Assembly (NCBI RefSeq): GCF_003116095.1 | Contig: NZ_LGRA01000013.1 | Location: 480,545 to 544,544, forward strand | Length of the DNA: 64,000 nt | Reading direction: 5' to 3' | From: Azospirillum sp. TSO35-2 | Lineage (GTDB): Bacteria > Pseudomonadota > Alphaproteobacteria > Azospirillales > Azospirillaceae | In this document: piece by piece, positions 25,572-33,717 of the stretch | How the letters are laid out: every line of letters starts with the position of its first letter | How positions within the stretch are numbered: the first letter of the stretch is position 1 | Program-made: the position numbers and the translations under genes | Notes under the pieces: model-generated | Told to the model about the DNA's origin: nothing | Seen by the model: the letters and a program-made list of their open reading frames with translations, nothing else | The model's database searches: none

Positions 25572-26480
25572 TCACCGGACCAGCGTCGCGGCCATGGTGA
25601 TGGCCGAGGCGAGGCCGCCCCAGACCCAGTAGAAGCGGAAGGCCTGGGTCAGGCGCAGCCGCGCGGTGGTGGTCGCCAACAGCGTCACCCCGCCAAGCAC
25701 CAGGATGCCGGCGACGAGATAGACCACCAGATTGACCAGCGGCCAGGGTGTCGCCGGGATGAAGACCACGGCGAACAGCTCGGTCAGCAGCACGACCTCG
25801 ATGGCGTGGGACAGCTTGAACAGCGCCAGCGGCGGACCGCTGTATTCGATGTGGCTGTCGGCGATGATCTCGTGCTCGGCGTTGGCGATGGAGAAGGGGT
25901 TGAGCTTCATCCGCGCCGGCAGCGCCAGCAGGAAGGTCACGGCCGCCAGCAGATGGACGAGGCCGTAGGGCACCTCCTGCAGGGCGCGCATCTGGAAGCT
26001 GCCGGCGACCTGCGCCATGGCGATGATGGCGACCAGGAAGGGCAGGTTGTAGGCCAGCGACAGGATCGCCTCGCGCATCGCCGCGACCTGCCCGTAGATC
26101 GACCGGCTGACATAGCCGGCCAGCACCTCGCACAGGACCGGCACCTCCATCAGGTACAGCAGCAGCACGACGTCGCCGGGCAGCGACGGCACCGGGTTGC
26201 CGGGCAGCGGCACGATGGCCAGCGCCGCGGTCACCGCCGCCACCGACACCAGCGGCAGGGCCAGGAAGATGCCGCGGCTGACGCCCCGGGGAATGACCGT
26301 CTCCTTGCCCAGCAGCTTCATGACGTCGAAGAAGGGCTGGAAGAAGGGCGGACCCTGGCGGCCTTGCAACCGGGCCACCAGCTTGCGCATGAACCACAGC
26401 TCCAGCCAGCCGAGCGGGGCGGCGAACAGCAGGCCGGGCCAGACGGCGATGGCGACCAGATAGGACCAGACGGCGTTCAT
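25572..26480 (-). CDS. NuoH/HyfC-like membrane subunit of hydrogenase
   Basis: This 302-residue protein with about eight transmembrane segments belongs to the NuoH/HycD/EchB family, which links the soluble electron-transfer arm to ion-pumping subunits. Signature blocks are GRQGPPFFQPFFDVMKLLGKE near residue 45 and NPFSIANAEHEIIADSHIEYSGPPLALFKLSHAIE, with the acidic residues of the family's quinone/charge channel. It overlaps the small-subunit gene by ATGA. Confidence 0.92.
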   Translation of the reverse strand: MNAVWSYLVAIAVWPGLLFAAPLGWLELWFMRKLVARLQGRQGPPFFQPFFDVMKLLGKETVIPRGVSRGIFLALPLVSVAAVTAALAIVPLPGNPVPSLPGDVVLLLYLMEVPVLCEVLAGYVSRSIYGQVAAMREAILSLAYNLPFLVAIIAMAQVAGSFQMRALQEVPYGLVHLLAAVTFLLALPARMKLNPFSIANAEHEIIADSHIEYSGPPLALFKLSHAIEVVLLTELFAVVFIPATPWPLVNLVVYLVAGILVLGGVTLLATTTARLRLTQAFRFYWVWGGLASAITMAATLVR

Positions 26481-26986
26481 GACGGCCTCCCGCACCGGCT
26501 TTCAGGCTGGCTTCCGGCAAGCCGGCTCTTGGCCAACTGGCTCTTGGTCGCGCCGTCCTCCAGCAGCTTGGCGGCGCGGGCGATGCCGTCCAGGATGGCC
26601 TGGGGGCGCGGCGGGCAGCCGGGAACCCAGACATCGACCGGAACGACGGTGTCGAGCGAGCAGCTCAGCACCAGCGGGCTGCCGGCGAAGACGTTGCCCG
26701 ACGACGGGCAGGATCCCAGCGCCACCACCGCCTTCGGGTTGGGCACCTGGTCGTAGATGTCGAGGATCGCCTGGCGCGAGCGCAGGGTCAGCGTGCCGGA
26801 GATCAGCACGATGTCGGCGTGCTTGGGCGTGCCGTGCAGCTCGATGCCCAACTGCTCGGCGTCGTAGCGCGGGCTGAGCAGCGGCGTGATCTCGATGTCG
26901 CAGCCGTTGCAGGAGCCGGCGTTCAGCCGGCAGATCCAGGGCGACCGGCGGCGCGAGATCGCGATGACCCGTTCGATGAGGTTCAT
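26477..26986 (-). CDS. Group 4 [NiFe] hydrogenase small subunit
   Basis: This 169-residue NuoB/HyfI/EchC-type subunit holds one proximal [4Fe-4S] cluster beside the NiFe site. The ligands are visible as C26 and C29 (AGSCNGCD), C93 (GSCPSSGN) and C124 (PGCPPRP). There is no signal peptide, so the module faces the cytoplasm as in other group 4 enzymes. The gene overlaps its neighbours on both sides by four bases, showing tight translational coupling. Confidence 0.93.
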   Translation of the reverse strand: MNLIERVIAISRRRSPWICRLNAGSCNGCDIEITPLLSPRYDAEQLGIELHGTPKHADIVLISGTLTLRSRQAILDIYDQVPNPKAVVALGSCPSSGNVFAGSPLVLSCSLDTVVPVDVWVPGCPPRPQAILDGIARAAKLLEDGATKSQLAKSRLAGSQPESRCGRPS

Positions 26987-28200
26987 TTCACACCTCCCAG
27001 CGGGTTGGCCACCAGCGGGCCGGTGAGTTCAGCGACGTGCGGATGAGGGTCGAGCGTGGGGCGCAGCCGGTTCGGGACCAGCCCGAACAGCACCGGCGCA
27101 ATGGCGAAGACCAGCAGGACCGCGGCGGCAGCGCGCGGCAGCGGCTGCCCGCCAGTCCCAACGGCAGGCCCCGCGGCGGCCGGACCGAGCCAGACCCGGT
27201 GGATGACGCGGACGTAGCACAGCAGCGCCATCGCCGAGGAGGCGTAGAGCACGATGAGCAGCAGCGGCCCGCCCAGCTCCGCCCCGGCCAGGTAGAGCCG
27301 CCAATGGCCGATGAAGCCCAGCGTCGGCGGGATGCCGATGAAGCCCAGCGCCCCCAGCATGAAGGCGGCGCTCGCCACCGGCAGCGGGGTCGACAGGCCG
27401 CGGTCGTCCAGCGTCACCGCCCGGCCGAGATGCCATTCCGCCGCCCCGACCGCGCCGAACAGCACGATCTTGCCCAGCGCGTGGCCGAGAATGCCGAACC
27501 ATGCCCCGGCCATGCCGTCGGCGCCGCCGATGACCAGCCCGAGCAGCAGATAGCCCATGTCGTCGATCGAGGAGAAGGCCAGCATCGGCTTCAGCGCGCG
27601 CTGGGCCAGCGCCAACAGCGCGGCGCCCAGCAGTGACAGCACCGCGAGCCCGATCCACAGCGGCGCGAAGCCGGTGAAGATCCAGGGGGCGGTATCGCGC
27701 AGCGTCAGCAGCTCGCAGAAGGCGCCGACATCGACCACCGCGACGATCAGCGCGGTGGTCATCGCCGACGAGGCGCGCGCCACCGCCGGCAGCCAGAAAT
27801 AGACCGGCACCAGCCCCAGCTTCAGCGCGACGCCGATCAGCAGCAGCGCCACCGCCAGCTTGTCCCACGGCGCACCCGGCCGCAGCGTGCCGAGGCCGGT
27901 CAGCGCCAGCGCCGCCCAGGTGCAGAGCGTGGCGAGGACCACCGCCGTCAGGTATTTGCGGGCGGCGGCCCGCGCCGCGTCGGTTCCGCCGCTCCACACC
28001 ATGCCGACCGCCACCAGCTCGGCGGCGGAGGCGAGCAGCGTCGCCGTCCAGGAATGGCCGGCCAGCCGGGCGGCGACGGCGAGCGCGACCGTGGTGGCGG
28101 CGAAGCGCCACCAGGATCGATCCCCCTGCGGGATGGCGCGGGCGTACAGGCCGACGCCGAGCGCGATCCCCAGGAAGAGTGGTATCAGGACCGTGTCCAT
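26983..28200 (-). CDS. NuoN-like antiporter-type membrane subunit
   Basis: This 405-residue protein has about 12 hydrophobic segments and the proton-conducting (Proton_antipo_M) fold, with ALKLGLVPVYFWLPAVARASSAMTTALIVAVVDVGAF around residues 130-165. The first channel lysine (ALKLG) is kept, but where NuoL-type subunits have the VKAG lysine this protein reads VVDVG, so a second lysine is replaced by aspartate. It is shorter than NuoN. The ATG at 28200 is preferred because GGAGG precedes it. It probably takes part in ion pumping with the NuoL-like subunit. Confidence 0.85.
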   Translation of the reverse strand: MDTVLIPLFLGIALGVGLYARAIPQGDRSWWRFAATTVALAVAARLAGHSWTATLLASAAELVAVGMVWSGGTDAARAAARKYLTAVVLATLCTWAALALTGLGTLRPGAPWDKLAVALLLIGVALKLGLVPVYFWLPAVARASSAMTTALIVAVVDVGAFCELLTLRDTAPWIFTGFAPLWIGLAVLSLLGAALLALAQRALKPMLAFSSIDDMGYLLLGLVIGGADGMAGAWFGILGHALGKIVLFGAVGAAEWHLGRAVTLDDRGLSTPLPVASAAFMLGALGFIGIPPTLGFIGHWRLYLAGAELGGPLLLIVLYASSAMALLCYVRVIHRVWLGPAAAGPAVGTGGQPLPRAAAAVLLVFAIAPVLFGLVPNRLRPTLDPHPHVAELTGPLVANPLGGVK

Positions 28201-28220
28201 GTCGATGCCTCCGGCAGCGC

Positions 28221-30071
28221 TCAGACCAGCCACACGCCGGCCAGCGCGGCAATCGCGACGAGACCGATGGGCAGCAGCGGGCGATCCTCAAGGACGGCGC
28301 CCGCGGTGGTCTGCGCCGCACCGGCCACACGGGTCAGGGCGCGCCAGATCCGGAGATAGCCGGGATCGGGATCGAGCGAATAGACGGGGTGAAAGGCGGT
28401 TTCCGCCATCTCGGCGAAATCGACGGCGCCGGGCCGGTCGCCGGCCGGCAGCGGCTCGCCGCCGGAATAGACCGACACCAGCCCAGGGGCCGGCGCCTGC
28501 GCCAGCCGGTAGACCAGCAGCCCCAGCATGGCCGAGGCCAGCACCACGCCGCCGCCGACGGTCACCGCGATGGTGCCGCGGTCGGTCAGGATGCCGAGCC
28601 AGCTCATCTCCACCGCCCAGTCGAACCCCAGGGAGCGCACCGCCGGGGCGACGATCGGCAGCATCAGCAACTGCGGCGCGACGCCGAACAGCAGGCACAG
28701 CCCGGCCATCGACCCCATGCCGGCCAGCATGCTCGGCGACGCCTCGTGGATGCGCTTGCCGAGCAGCGCCGTGGACGGCACGCCATAGAAGGCGTTGACG
28801 GTGGCCTTCAGGAAGGAGAAGGCGGTCAGGATGCTGCCGATCCAGCCGACCAGCACGACGACCAGCAGCCCCTTGTCGAGCGCCGCGCTGAACAGCAGCC
28901 ATTTGGCGACGAAGCCGTTGGTCAGCGGCACGCCGGCGATCGACGCGGCGGCGATGATCCACACCTTCGCCGTCCCCGGCATCGCCGACGCCAGACCGCC
29001 GAGGTCGCGCAGGTCGCGGGTGCCGGTGGCGTGCTGGATGGCGCCGGCGCACATGAACAGCGTGCCCTTGAACAGCGCGTGGCTCAGGCAATAGAACAGT
29101 CCGGCCGCCAGCCCGAGATCGGTGCCGAGCGCCAGCCCGACGACGATGTAGCCGAGCTGGCTGACGGTGTGGAAGGCGAGCAGCCGCTTCAGGTCGGTCT
29201 GCGCCATGGCGAAGATGACGCCGACCAGGATGGTGACGCAGCCGACCGCCAGCAGCGGCGTTCCCATCGCCTCGTGCCACTGGCCGCCGCCCACCACATA
29301 CATGCGGGCGATCAGGTAGACGCCGGCCTTGACGTAGCAGGCGGAATGCAGCAGCGCCGACACCGGCGTCGGCGCGTTCATCGCCTCCGGGATCCAGGTG
29401 TGCAGCGGGAACATCACCGATTTCGCCATCGCCGCGACGATGAACAGCGCCGCGACGCCCGAGGTGAAGGCGGGGGCGACGGCCGGATCGGTCCACACCA
29501 GCGTGCCGGCGCGGGCATAGACCAGCACCAGCCCGACCAGGAAGCCGTAGCCGGCGAGGTGGGTGATGACCAGCACCTTGCGGGCGCCGTCGGTCGCCGC
29601 CTTCTGCTTGTACCAGAAGCCGACCAGACTGTAGGAGCACAGCCCGATCACCTCCCACGCCACATAGGCGCCCAGCATGTCGGCGGCGCCCGCCAGCAGC
29701 AGCAGGCCGGCGATGAAGACCAGCATGATGGCGTAGAAGCGCGTCGTGCCCTGCTCCTCATGCTCCATGTAGCGGACGGAGAACAGCAGGATGGCAGCGC
29801 CGATCCCGGTGCCCATCACCATGAACAGCACGCTCAGCCCGTCGACGCGCAGGCCGATCGACAGCGGACCGTCCCAGCCGGCAAGCAGCGGCGCCTCCGC
29901 CGCGACGCCGGCCATGCTGGCGGGCACCAGCGTCAGCGAGGCGAGGAAGGAGGCGAAGACCACGGCGGTCGCGAGCACCCCCTTGCCGACCGGCGTCAGC
30001 CAGCGGGCGAGCAGGAGTTGAAGGACGAAGCCCCCGAGCAGGAGAAGAATGGGGAGCGTTGTGGACGTCAT
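28221..30071 (-). CDS. NuoL-like antiporter-type membrane subunit
   Basis: This 616-residue polytopic protein belongs to the NuoL/MrpA/HyfB family. Key features are the membrane glutamate in VAWEVIGLCSYSLVGF, the lysine in AMAKSVMFPLHTWIPEAM, and APTPVSALLHSACYVKAGVYLIARM with the second lysine. These are the standard residues of a proton or sodium channel. The C-terminal third after about residue 480 is less conserved and ends in a further membrane segment. Together with the NuoH- and NuoN-like proteins it makes the membrane arm of an energy-converting hydrogenase. Confidence 0.9.
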   Translation of the reverse strand: MTSTTLPILLLLGGFVLQLLLARWLTPVGKGVLATAVVFASFLASLTLVPASMAGVAAEAPLLAGWDGPLSIGLRVDGLSVLFMVMGTGIGAAILLFSVRYMEHEEQGTTRFYAIMLVFIAGLLLLAGAADMLGAYVAWEVIGLCSYSLVGFWYKQKAATDGARKVLVITHLAGYGFLVGLVLVYARAGTLVWTDPAVAPAFTSGVAALFIVAAMAKSVMFPLHTWIPEAMNAPTPVSALLHSACYVKAGVYLIARMYVVGGGQWHEAMGTPLLAVGCVTILVGVIFAMAQTDLKRLLAFHTVSQLGYIVVGLALGTDLGLAAGLFYCLSHALFKGTLFMCAGAIQHATGTRDLRDLGGLASAMPGTAKVWIIAAASIAGVPLTNGFVAKWLLFSAALDKGLLVVVLVGWIGSILTAFSFLKATVNAFYGVPSTALLGKRIHEASPSMLAGMGSMAGLCLLFGVAPQLLMLPIVAPAVRSLGFDWAVEMSWLGILTDRGTIAVTVGGGVVLASAMLGLLVYRLAQAPAPGLVSVYSGGEPLPAGDRPGAVDFAEMAETAFHPVYSLDPDPGYLRIWRALTRVAGAAQTTAGAVLEDRPLLPIGLVAIAALAGVWLV

Positions 30072-30085
30072 GACCAGCCCCTTTC

Positions 30086-30358
30086 TCAGCCACCGGCCAG
30101 CGGCGGAAAGATGAAGACGTCGGAGTCCGGCGACAGTGGCGTGTCCAGCCCCTGAAGACCGCGCACATCCTGGCCGTTGACCAGGATGATGGCGTAGCCG
30201 GCGAGTTCACCGTCCTTCAGGATCCAGCGGGCGAAGTTCGGGCCGTATTCGGCGGCCAGATCGCGCAGCAGGTCCCGCAGGGTCGCCGCGGGACGCTGCC
30301 ACACCTCATGCGACTTTTTGGTGGCGTCGCGCAGCAGCGCGAAATAGGAGACTTTCAT
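30086..30358 (-). CDS. MoaD/ThiS-like sulfur carrier protein
   Basis: A 90-residue beta-grasp protein ending in the LAGG Gly-Gly that MoaD-type carriers need for adenylation and thiocarboxylation. The FIFPPLAGG tail closely resembles MoaD. It lies directly downstream of the AOR gene. AORs hold a tungsten-bis-pterin, and AOR loci often include their own MoaD-like gene. It therefore probably supplies dithiolene sulfur for the pterin of this AOR. Confidence 0.88.
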   Translation of the reverse strand: MKVSYFALLRDATKKSHEVWQRPAATLRDLLRDLAAEYGPNFARWILKDGELAGYAIILVNGQDVRGLQGLDTPLSPDSDVFIFPPLAGG

Positions 30359-30409
30359 GGGACAGGGCCCTTTTTCCGGGACCGCCGCCTGACCACCGCC
30401 ACCCGACCG

Positions 30410-30440
30410 CCGCCGCCGCGGCCGATGGCCGCGGCGGCGG
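30410..30440. other. Strong GC hairpin between the AOR and MoaD-like genes
   Basis: A 14-bp perfect stem (30410-30423 with 30427-30440) closes a 3-base GAT loop, about 12 bases after the AOR stop on the coding strand. No T-run follows. In the 93-base gap of an otherwise tightly packed operon it could slow polymerase or protect the 3' end of the aorAB message, giving more AOR than hydrogenase. Confidence 0.55.
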
Positions 30441-30451
30441 TCCGGACAGGG

Positions 30452-32257
30452 TCAGGCCAGCGCCAGCGCGCTCAGCTTCTCCGGCGTGGGCACGCCGTTG
30501 GCGTCCCAGCCGCGAACGCCGTAGTAGAGCGGCAGCATTTCCGGCAGACGGCTGACCGCCCCCTTCGATGGGCCGGTCACGATCGGCTCACTCAGCAGGC
30601 GCGGCGGCAGGGTGTCGTCGGCGGCGGTCAGGCCGGCCTTCAGGTTCCACAGCCGCTCCAGGTTCCAGATCCGCTCACCCGCCTCGATGAAGCTGTCGCC
30701 GGTGTAGGCGAAGCCGGTCAGCGCCGTCATCAGCTCGGCGAATTCGGGCGCACCGATGCCGAAGGTGGCGAACAGGCAGGATCCGCTCGAATCCAGCGCC
30801 GCCGTCAGGTTCTGGAACAGGGCGACCAGCTCCGCCTTGCCGTCGATGCTGTCCTTGTCGACCTTGACCGGCACACCCAGCACCTCGGGGCTGATGGTGT
30901 AGCCGCGGACGTGACAGCCGCCGCGGTTGTTGGTGGCGTAGTTCAGGCCGATGCCCTGGACCGCGCGCGGGTCGTAGGCCGGCATCTCCTGCTTCTTGAC
31001 GGTCATCGACAGCTCGGGATGGCCGTAGAGGCTGGCCAGCCGGTAGGAGCCCAGCGCCAGCTTCTTGCCGAAGCCCTGGCCGACGCCGGCCAGCCGCACC
31101 GCCTCGACCATCGCGTCGGCGTTGCCGAAGGTCAGCTCCAGACCCTCGGTGTCGTCCAGCGTGATGATGCCGCGGTCGAACAGCTCCATCGCGCAGGCGA
31201 CGGTGCTGCCCATCGAGATGGTGTCCAGGCCGTATTCGTTGCAGTAGTAGTTGGCCTTGATCACCGCGTCGAGGTTGTCGATCCGGCAATCCGGGCCGAA
31301 GCCCCAGGCGGTCTCATACTCCGGCCCCTCGCCCTCGCCCTTGTATTTGGGGTGGTTGACCTTGGTGGCGCGGCCGCAGGAGATGATGCAGGAGAAGCAG
31401 CCCTTCGGCCGTTGCAGTTGGTTGGCCGCCAGCGTCTCGCCGCCCACCTTGTCGGCGGTCTCGAAATGGCCGTCCTGGAAGTTGCCGGTCGGCAGGCCGC
31501 CCACCGAGTTCAGGATGTTGACCAGCACGTTGGTGCCGTAGAGGCGCAAGCCGGTGCCACCGACCGGATGCTCCTTGATCATGGTGCTGGCCTTGCTCAC
31601 CGCGGCGAGGAAGGCGGTCTTGTCGGCGACGGTGACGGCACCGGTGCCGCGCACCACCACCGCCTTCAGGTTCTTCGACCCCATCACCGCGCCGACGCCG
31701 GTGCGGCCGGCCGCACGCTGCATGTCGTTCATGATGGAGGCGATGAAGGACAGATTCTCACCGGCCGGACCGATGCAGGCGATCTTGGCGTCGTTGGCCG
31801 TCTCGGCGTTCAGCGCCTCGGTCGTCTCCGGCACGTCCTTGCCCCAGAGATGGGCGGCGTTGCGGATCTCCACCTTGTCGTCCTGGATCCACAGATAGAC
31901 CGGCTTCGGTGAGCGGCCTTCCAGGATCAGCATGTCGTAGCCGGCGTATTTCAGCTCCGGCCCCCAGGCGCCGCCGGAATTCGACGCAGCGATGGTGCCG
32001 GTCAGCGGCCCCTTGGTGACCACGTCGTAGCGGCCGGCCGACGGCGCGAAGGTGCCGGTCATCGGACCCGACGCGAAGATCAGCTTGTTCGCCGGCGACA
32101 GCGGGTCGACGGTGGGATCCACCTCGTCATACATGTATTTGGTGCCGAGGCCACGGGCGCCGATGTAGTCGCGCGCCAAGTCGGTCTTCAGCGCTTCGGT
32201 GGTGATCTTGCCGGTGCTAAGATCGATCCGAAGGATTTTTCCTGTCCAACCGTGCAT
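30452..32257 (-). CDS. aorB: Tungsten-dependent aldehyde:ferredoxin oxidoreductase, catalytic subunit (AorB type)
   Basis: This 601-residue enzyme oxidises aldehydes to acids (and can run in reverse) using a tungsten-bis-pterin. The [4Fe-4S] ligands are C287, C290, C294 (CFSCIISC) and C494 (DSSGSC), almost the numbering of Pyrococcus furiosus AOR. E313 and H449, which correspond to that enzyme's active-site glutamate and histidine, are present. Pterin-binding blocks [21 protein letters not shown] and [24 protein letters not shown] are intact. The start has GGAGG at 8-base spacing. It is paired with the upstream AorA-like protein, as in the AorABC enzyme of Aromatoleum, but no FAD subunit (AorC) is present. 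Hydrogenase genes follow instead. Confidence 0.94.
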   Translation of the reverse strand: MHGWTGKILRIDLSTGKITTEALKTDLARDYIGARGLGTKYMYDEVDPTVDPLSPANKLIFASGPMTGTFAPSAGRYDVVTKGPLTGTIAASNSGGAWGPELKYAGYDMLILEGRSPKPVYLWIQDDKVEIRNAAHLWGKDVPETTEALNAETANDAKIACIGPAGENLSFIASIMNDMQRAAGRTGVGAVMGSKNLKAVVVRGTGAVTVADKTAFLAAVSKASTMIKEHPVGGTGLRLYGTNVLVNILNSVGGLPTGNFQDGHFETADKVGGETLAANQLQRPKGCFSCIISCGRATKVNHPKYKGEGEGPEYETAWGFGPDCRIDNLDAVIKANYYCNEYGLDTISMGSTVACAMELFDRGIITLDDTEGLELTFGNADAMVEAVRLAGVGQGFGKKLALGSYRLASLYGHPELSMTVKKQEMPAYDPRAVQGIGLNYATNNRGGCHVRGYTISPEVLGVPVKVDKDSIDGKAELVALFQNLTAALDSSGSCLFATFGIGAPEFAELMTALTGFAYTGDSFIEAGERIWNLERLWNLKAGLTAADDTLPPRLLSEPIVTGPSKGAVSRLPEMLPLYYGVRGWDANGVPTPEKLSALALA

Positions 32258-32259
32258 GA

Positions 32260-32736
32260 TCAGACCTCCGCAAAGGCGTTCTTGAGCTTGGTGGCGAAGG
32301 AGCGTTTGCGCGCCTGCGCCGACACCGTGTCCTCGACCCATTCCAGCGCGTGGGTGGGGCAGATCGTCGCGCAGGCCGGATCGCCACCGCAGGTGTCGCA
32401 TTTCAGGATCTGCGACCCCAGGAAATCCCAGGAGGCGCAGCCGAACGGGCAGGCCTGCACGCACATCTTGCAGCCGATGCATTTCGACTGATCCAGCTCG
32501 ACCTGGCCGTTGGCCGGGTTGCGGTGCATCGCCTTCGGCATGCAGACGGTGGTGCAGGCGGCGTCCTTGCACTGCTGGCACATCATGGGGACGGAGAAGC
32601 CTTCGCGTTCCCAGGTGTAGACATGGATGCGGGAGGCTTTCGGCCGAAAGTCTCCCTCATGCTCCATGGAGCAGGCGAGTTCGCAGTTGCGGCATCCGGT
32701 GCATTTGTCCGGATGGATCATCAGCATCATGCTCAT
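32260..32736 (-). CDS. aorA: AorA-like polyferredoxin, four [4Fe-4S] clusters
   Basis: This 158-residue protein has 16 cysteines in four cluster motifs: C12/15/18/22, C53/56/61/65, C86/89/92/96 and C113/116/122/126, plus C100. The spacing is that of the DmsB/HycB-type electron-transfer subunits. It is the first gene of the operon, three bases upstream of the catalytic subunit. In Aromatoleum AorA carries electrons away from AorB along a chain of clusters. Here it would most naturally connect AorB to the HyfH-like ferredoxin of the hydrogenase. Confidence 0.9.
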   Translation of the reverse strand: MSMMLMIHPDKCTGCRNCELACSMEHEGDFRPKASRIHVYTWEREGFSVPMMCQQCKDAACTTVCMPKAMHRNPANGQVELDQSKCIGCKMCVQACPFGCASWDFLGSQILKCDTCGGDPACATICPTHALEWVEDTVSAQARKRSFATKLKNAFAEV

Positions 32737-33296
32737 GGTCGGGTGACCTCCTAATAACCGTGACGCGGGCTCCGCTTCTCAGCGCTCCTGTCGAGTGCGT
32801 TCCGGCCGTTCTGACGGGCCGGTCTCGCGCGTCCGGTGTTGGGCTGGTTCCTCGGATCGTGGCTTGGCCGGCTTGCGGCAACAGGGGATCGCCGCCGGAA
32901 CGGCGGGGGAACCGCCGGGCGTGGCCAGGACTTGGACGTGGGGCATGGGGGACTGGCCCGGGGATGAAGCCGGCCGGTCGTGATCGGGACGCCCGTCAGG
33001 GCGGATGGCAACCCAGGGTGTTCGTTGTCGATCCGCCGGAGCCCGAAGCTGTCGGGCGGACGGTCCGCGTCGTTGGAGTGACCATAATCGTTGACCCGTT
33101 ATGATCGAAATAACATAGGGCCCGGCTGTCGACCGTGTCTGGAGGGCGGGGCCGCCAATCTTAGGACCAGACTGCTCTTTCTTATCACCAGCCTGCATGC
33201 ACCGATATGATTTACATCAACGCCTCTGCACTCGTTATGGTGAAGACATAGAATTCGGCCCTAGGGGAAAACCCCGATTTCTTCGGAAACTTACCG
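32737..33296. promoter_or_regulatory. Divergent control region between the aor-hydrogenase operon and hypA
   Basis: This 560-base gap has no convincing gene. The left 300 bases (32740-33060) are GC-rich with no feature recognised. The right part is AT-richer and holds an FNR-like site, two copies of a CGTTATG...ACATAG motif (33097-33118 and 33233-33251) and a short GGGG-AAAA-CCCC hairpin (33264-33275). The motif copy at 33097 also forms the dyad GTTAT-N7-ATAAC. Confidence 0.55.
33207..33220. promoter_or_regulatory. FNR/Anr-type operator upstream of hypA
   Basis: ATGAT-TTAC-ATCAA matches the FNR consensus TTGAT-N4-ATCAA at 9 of 10 defined positions. The centre lies about 83 bases before the hypA start and about 477 bases before aorA on the other strand. 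It predicts induction at low oxygen, which suits a [NiFe] hydrogenase and an oxygen-sensitive AOR. Confidence 0.6.
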
Positions 33297-33638
33297 ATGC
33301 ACGAACTGTCATTGTGCGAAAGCATCGTCACCCTGGTGGTCGAAAGCGCCGGACGGGAGGGCATCCGCCGGGTGACCCGCGTCACGGTGGACATCGGCGC
33401 GGGCGCCGCCATCGATCCCGACGCGCTGCTGTTCTGCTTTCCCCTGGTGACGGAGGACACGCTCGCCGCCGGGGCGGAACTGGCGATCGAGCGGACGGCG
33501 CTGAAGGCTCGCTGCGACGCCTGCGGCACCGACTACGCGCCGGACACGCTGATCGCGCCATGCCCGGCCTGCGGCGGGACCCGGCGCACGCTGCTGGCCG
33601 GCCGCGACATGCGGGTGGTGTCGTTCGAAGGGGAATAG
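33297..33638 (+). CDS. hypA: Hydrogenase nickel incorporation protein HypA
   Basis: This 113-residue protein starts MHELSLCESI, with the nickel-binding Met-His-Glu of HypA. It has the structural zinc site as C73/C76 (CDAC) and C89/C92 (CPAC). HypA hands nickel to the hydrogenase large subunit with HypB. It is divergent from the hydrogenase operon and no other hyp gene is in the window, so hypBCDEF must be elsewhere. A dedicated HypA copy beside the operon suggests it serves this hydrogenase. Confidence 0.93.
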   Translation: MHELSLCESIVTLVVESAGREGIRRVTRVTVDIGAGAAIDPDALLFCFPLVTEDTLAAGAELAIERTALKARCDACGTDYAPDTLIAPCPACGGTRRTLLAGRDMRVVSFEGE

Positions 33639-33660
33639 AGTTCCGGCGGTGAAAACGCGA

Positions 33661-33688
33661 GATGGGGCGGACCCTCGTCCACCCCATC
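33661..33688. terminator. Bidirectional terminator-like hairpin
   Basis: GATGGGGCGG (33661-33670) pairs with CCACCCCATC (33679-33688) with one mismatch around an 8-base loop. It lies between the convergent ends of hypA and the Liv-type binding protein gene, the expected place for a shared terminator. Confidence 0.6.
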
Positions 33689-33717
33689 CGCTTGGCTCGA
33701 TAGAGGATGGAGCGGCG

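Noticed and set aside
23385-30071. Could be a respiratory complex I (nuo) locus
   Set aside because: The NuoD-like protein keeps both CxxC pairs for nickel, there are no nuoEFGAJK genes, and a HycF/HyfH-type ferredoxin and hypA are present, so it is a hydrogenase.
32760-33104. Open frame of 114 codons in the aorA-hypA gap
   Set aside because: No recognised family, no good ribosome site, skewed composition like other shadows. The gap is better explained as a control region.
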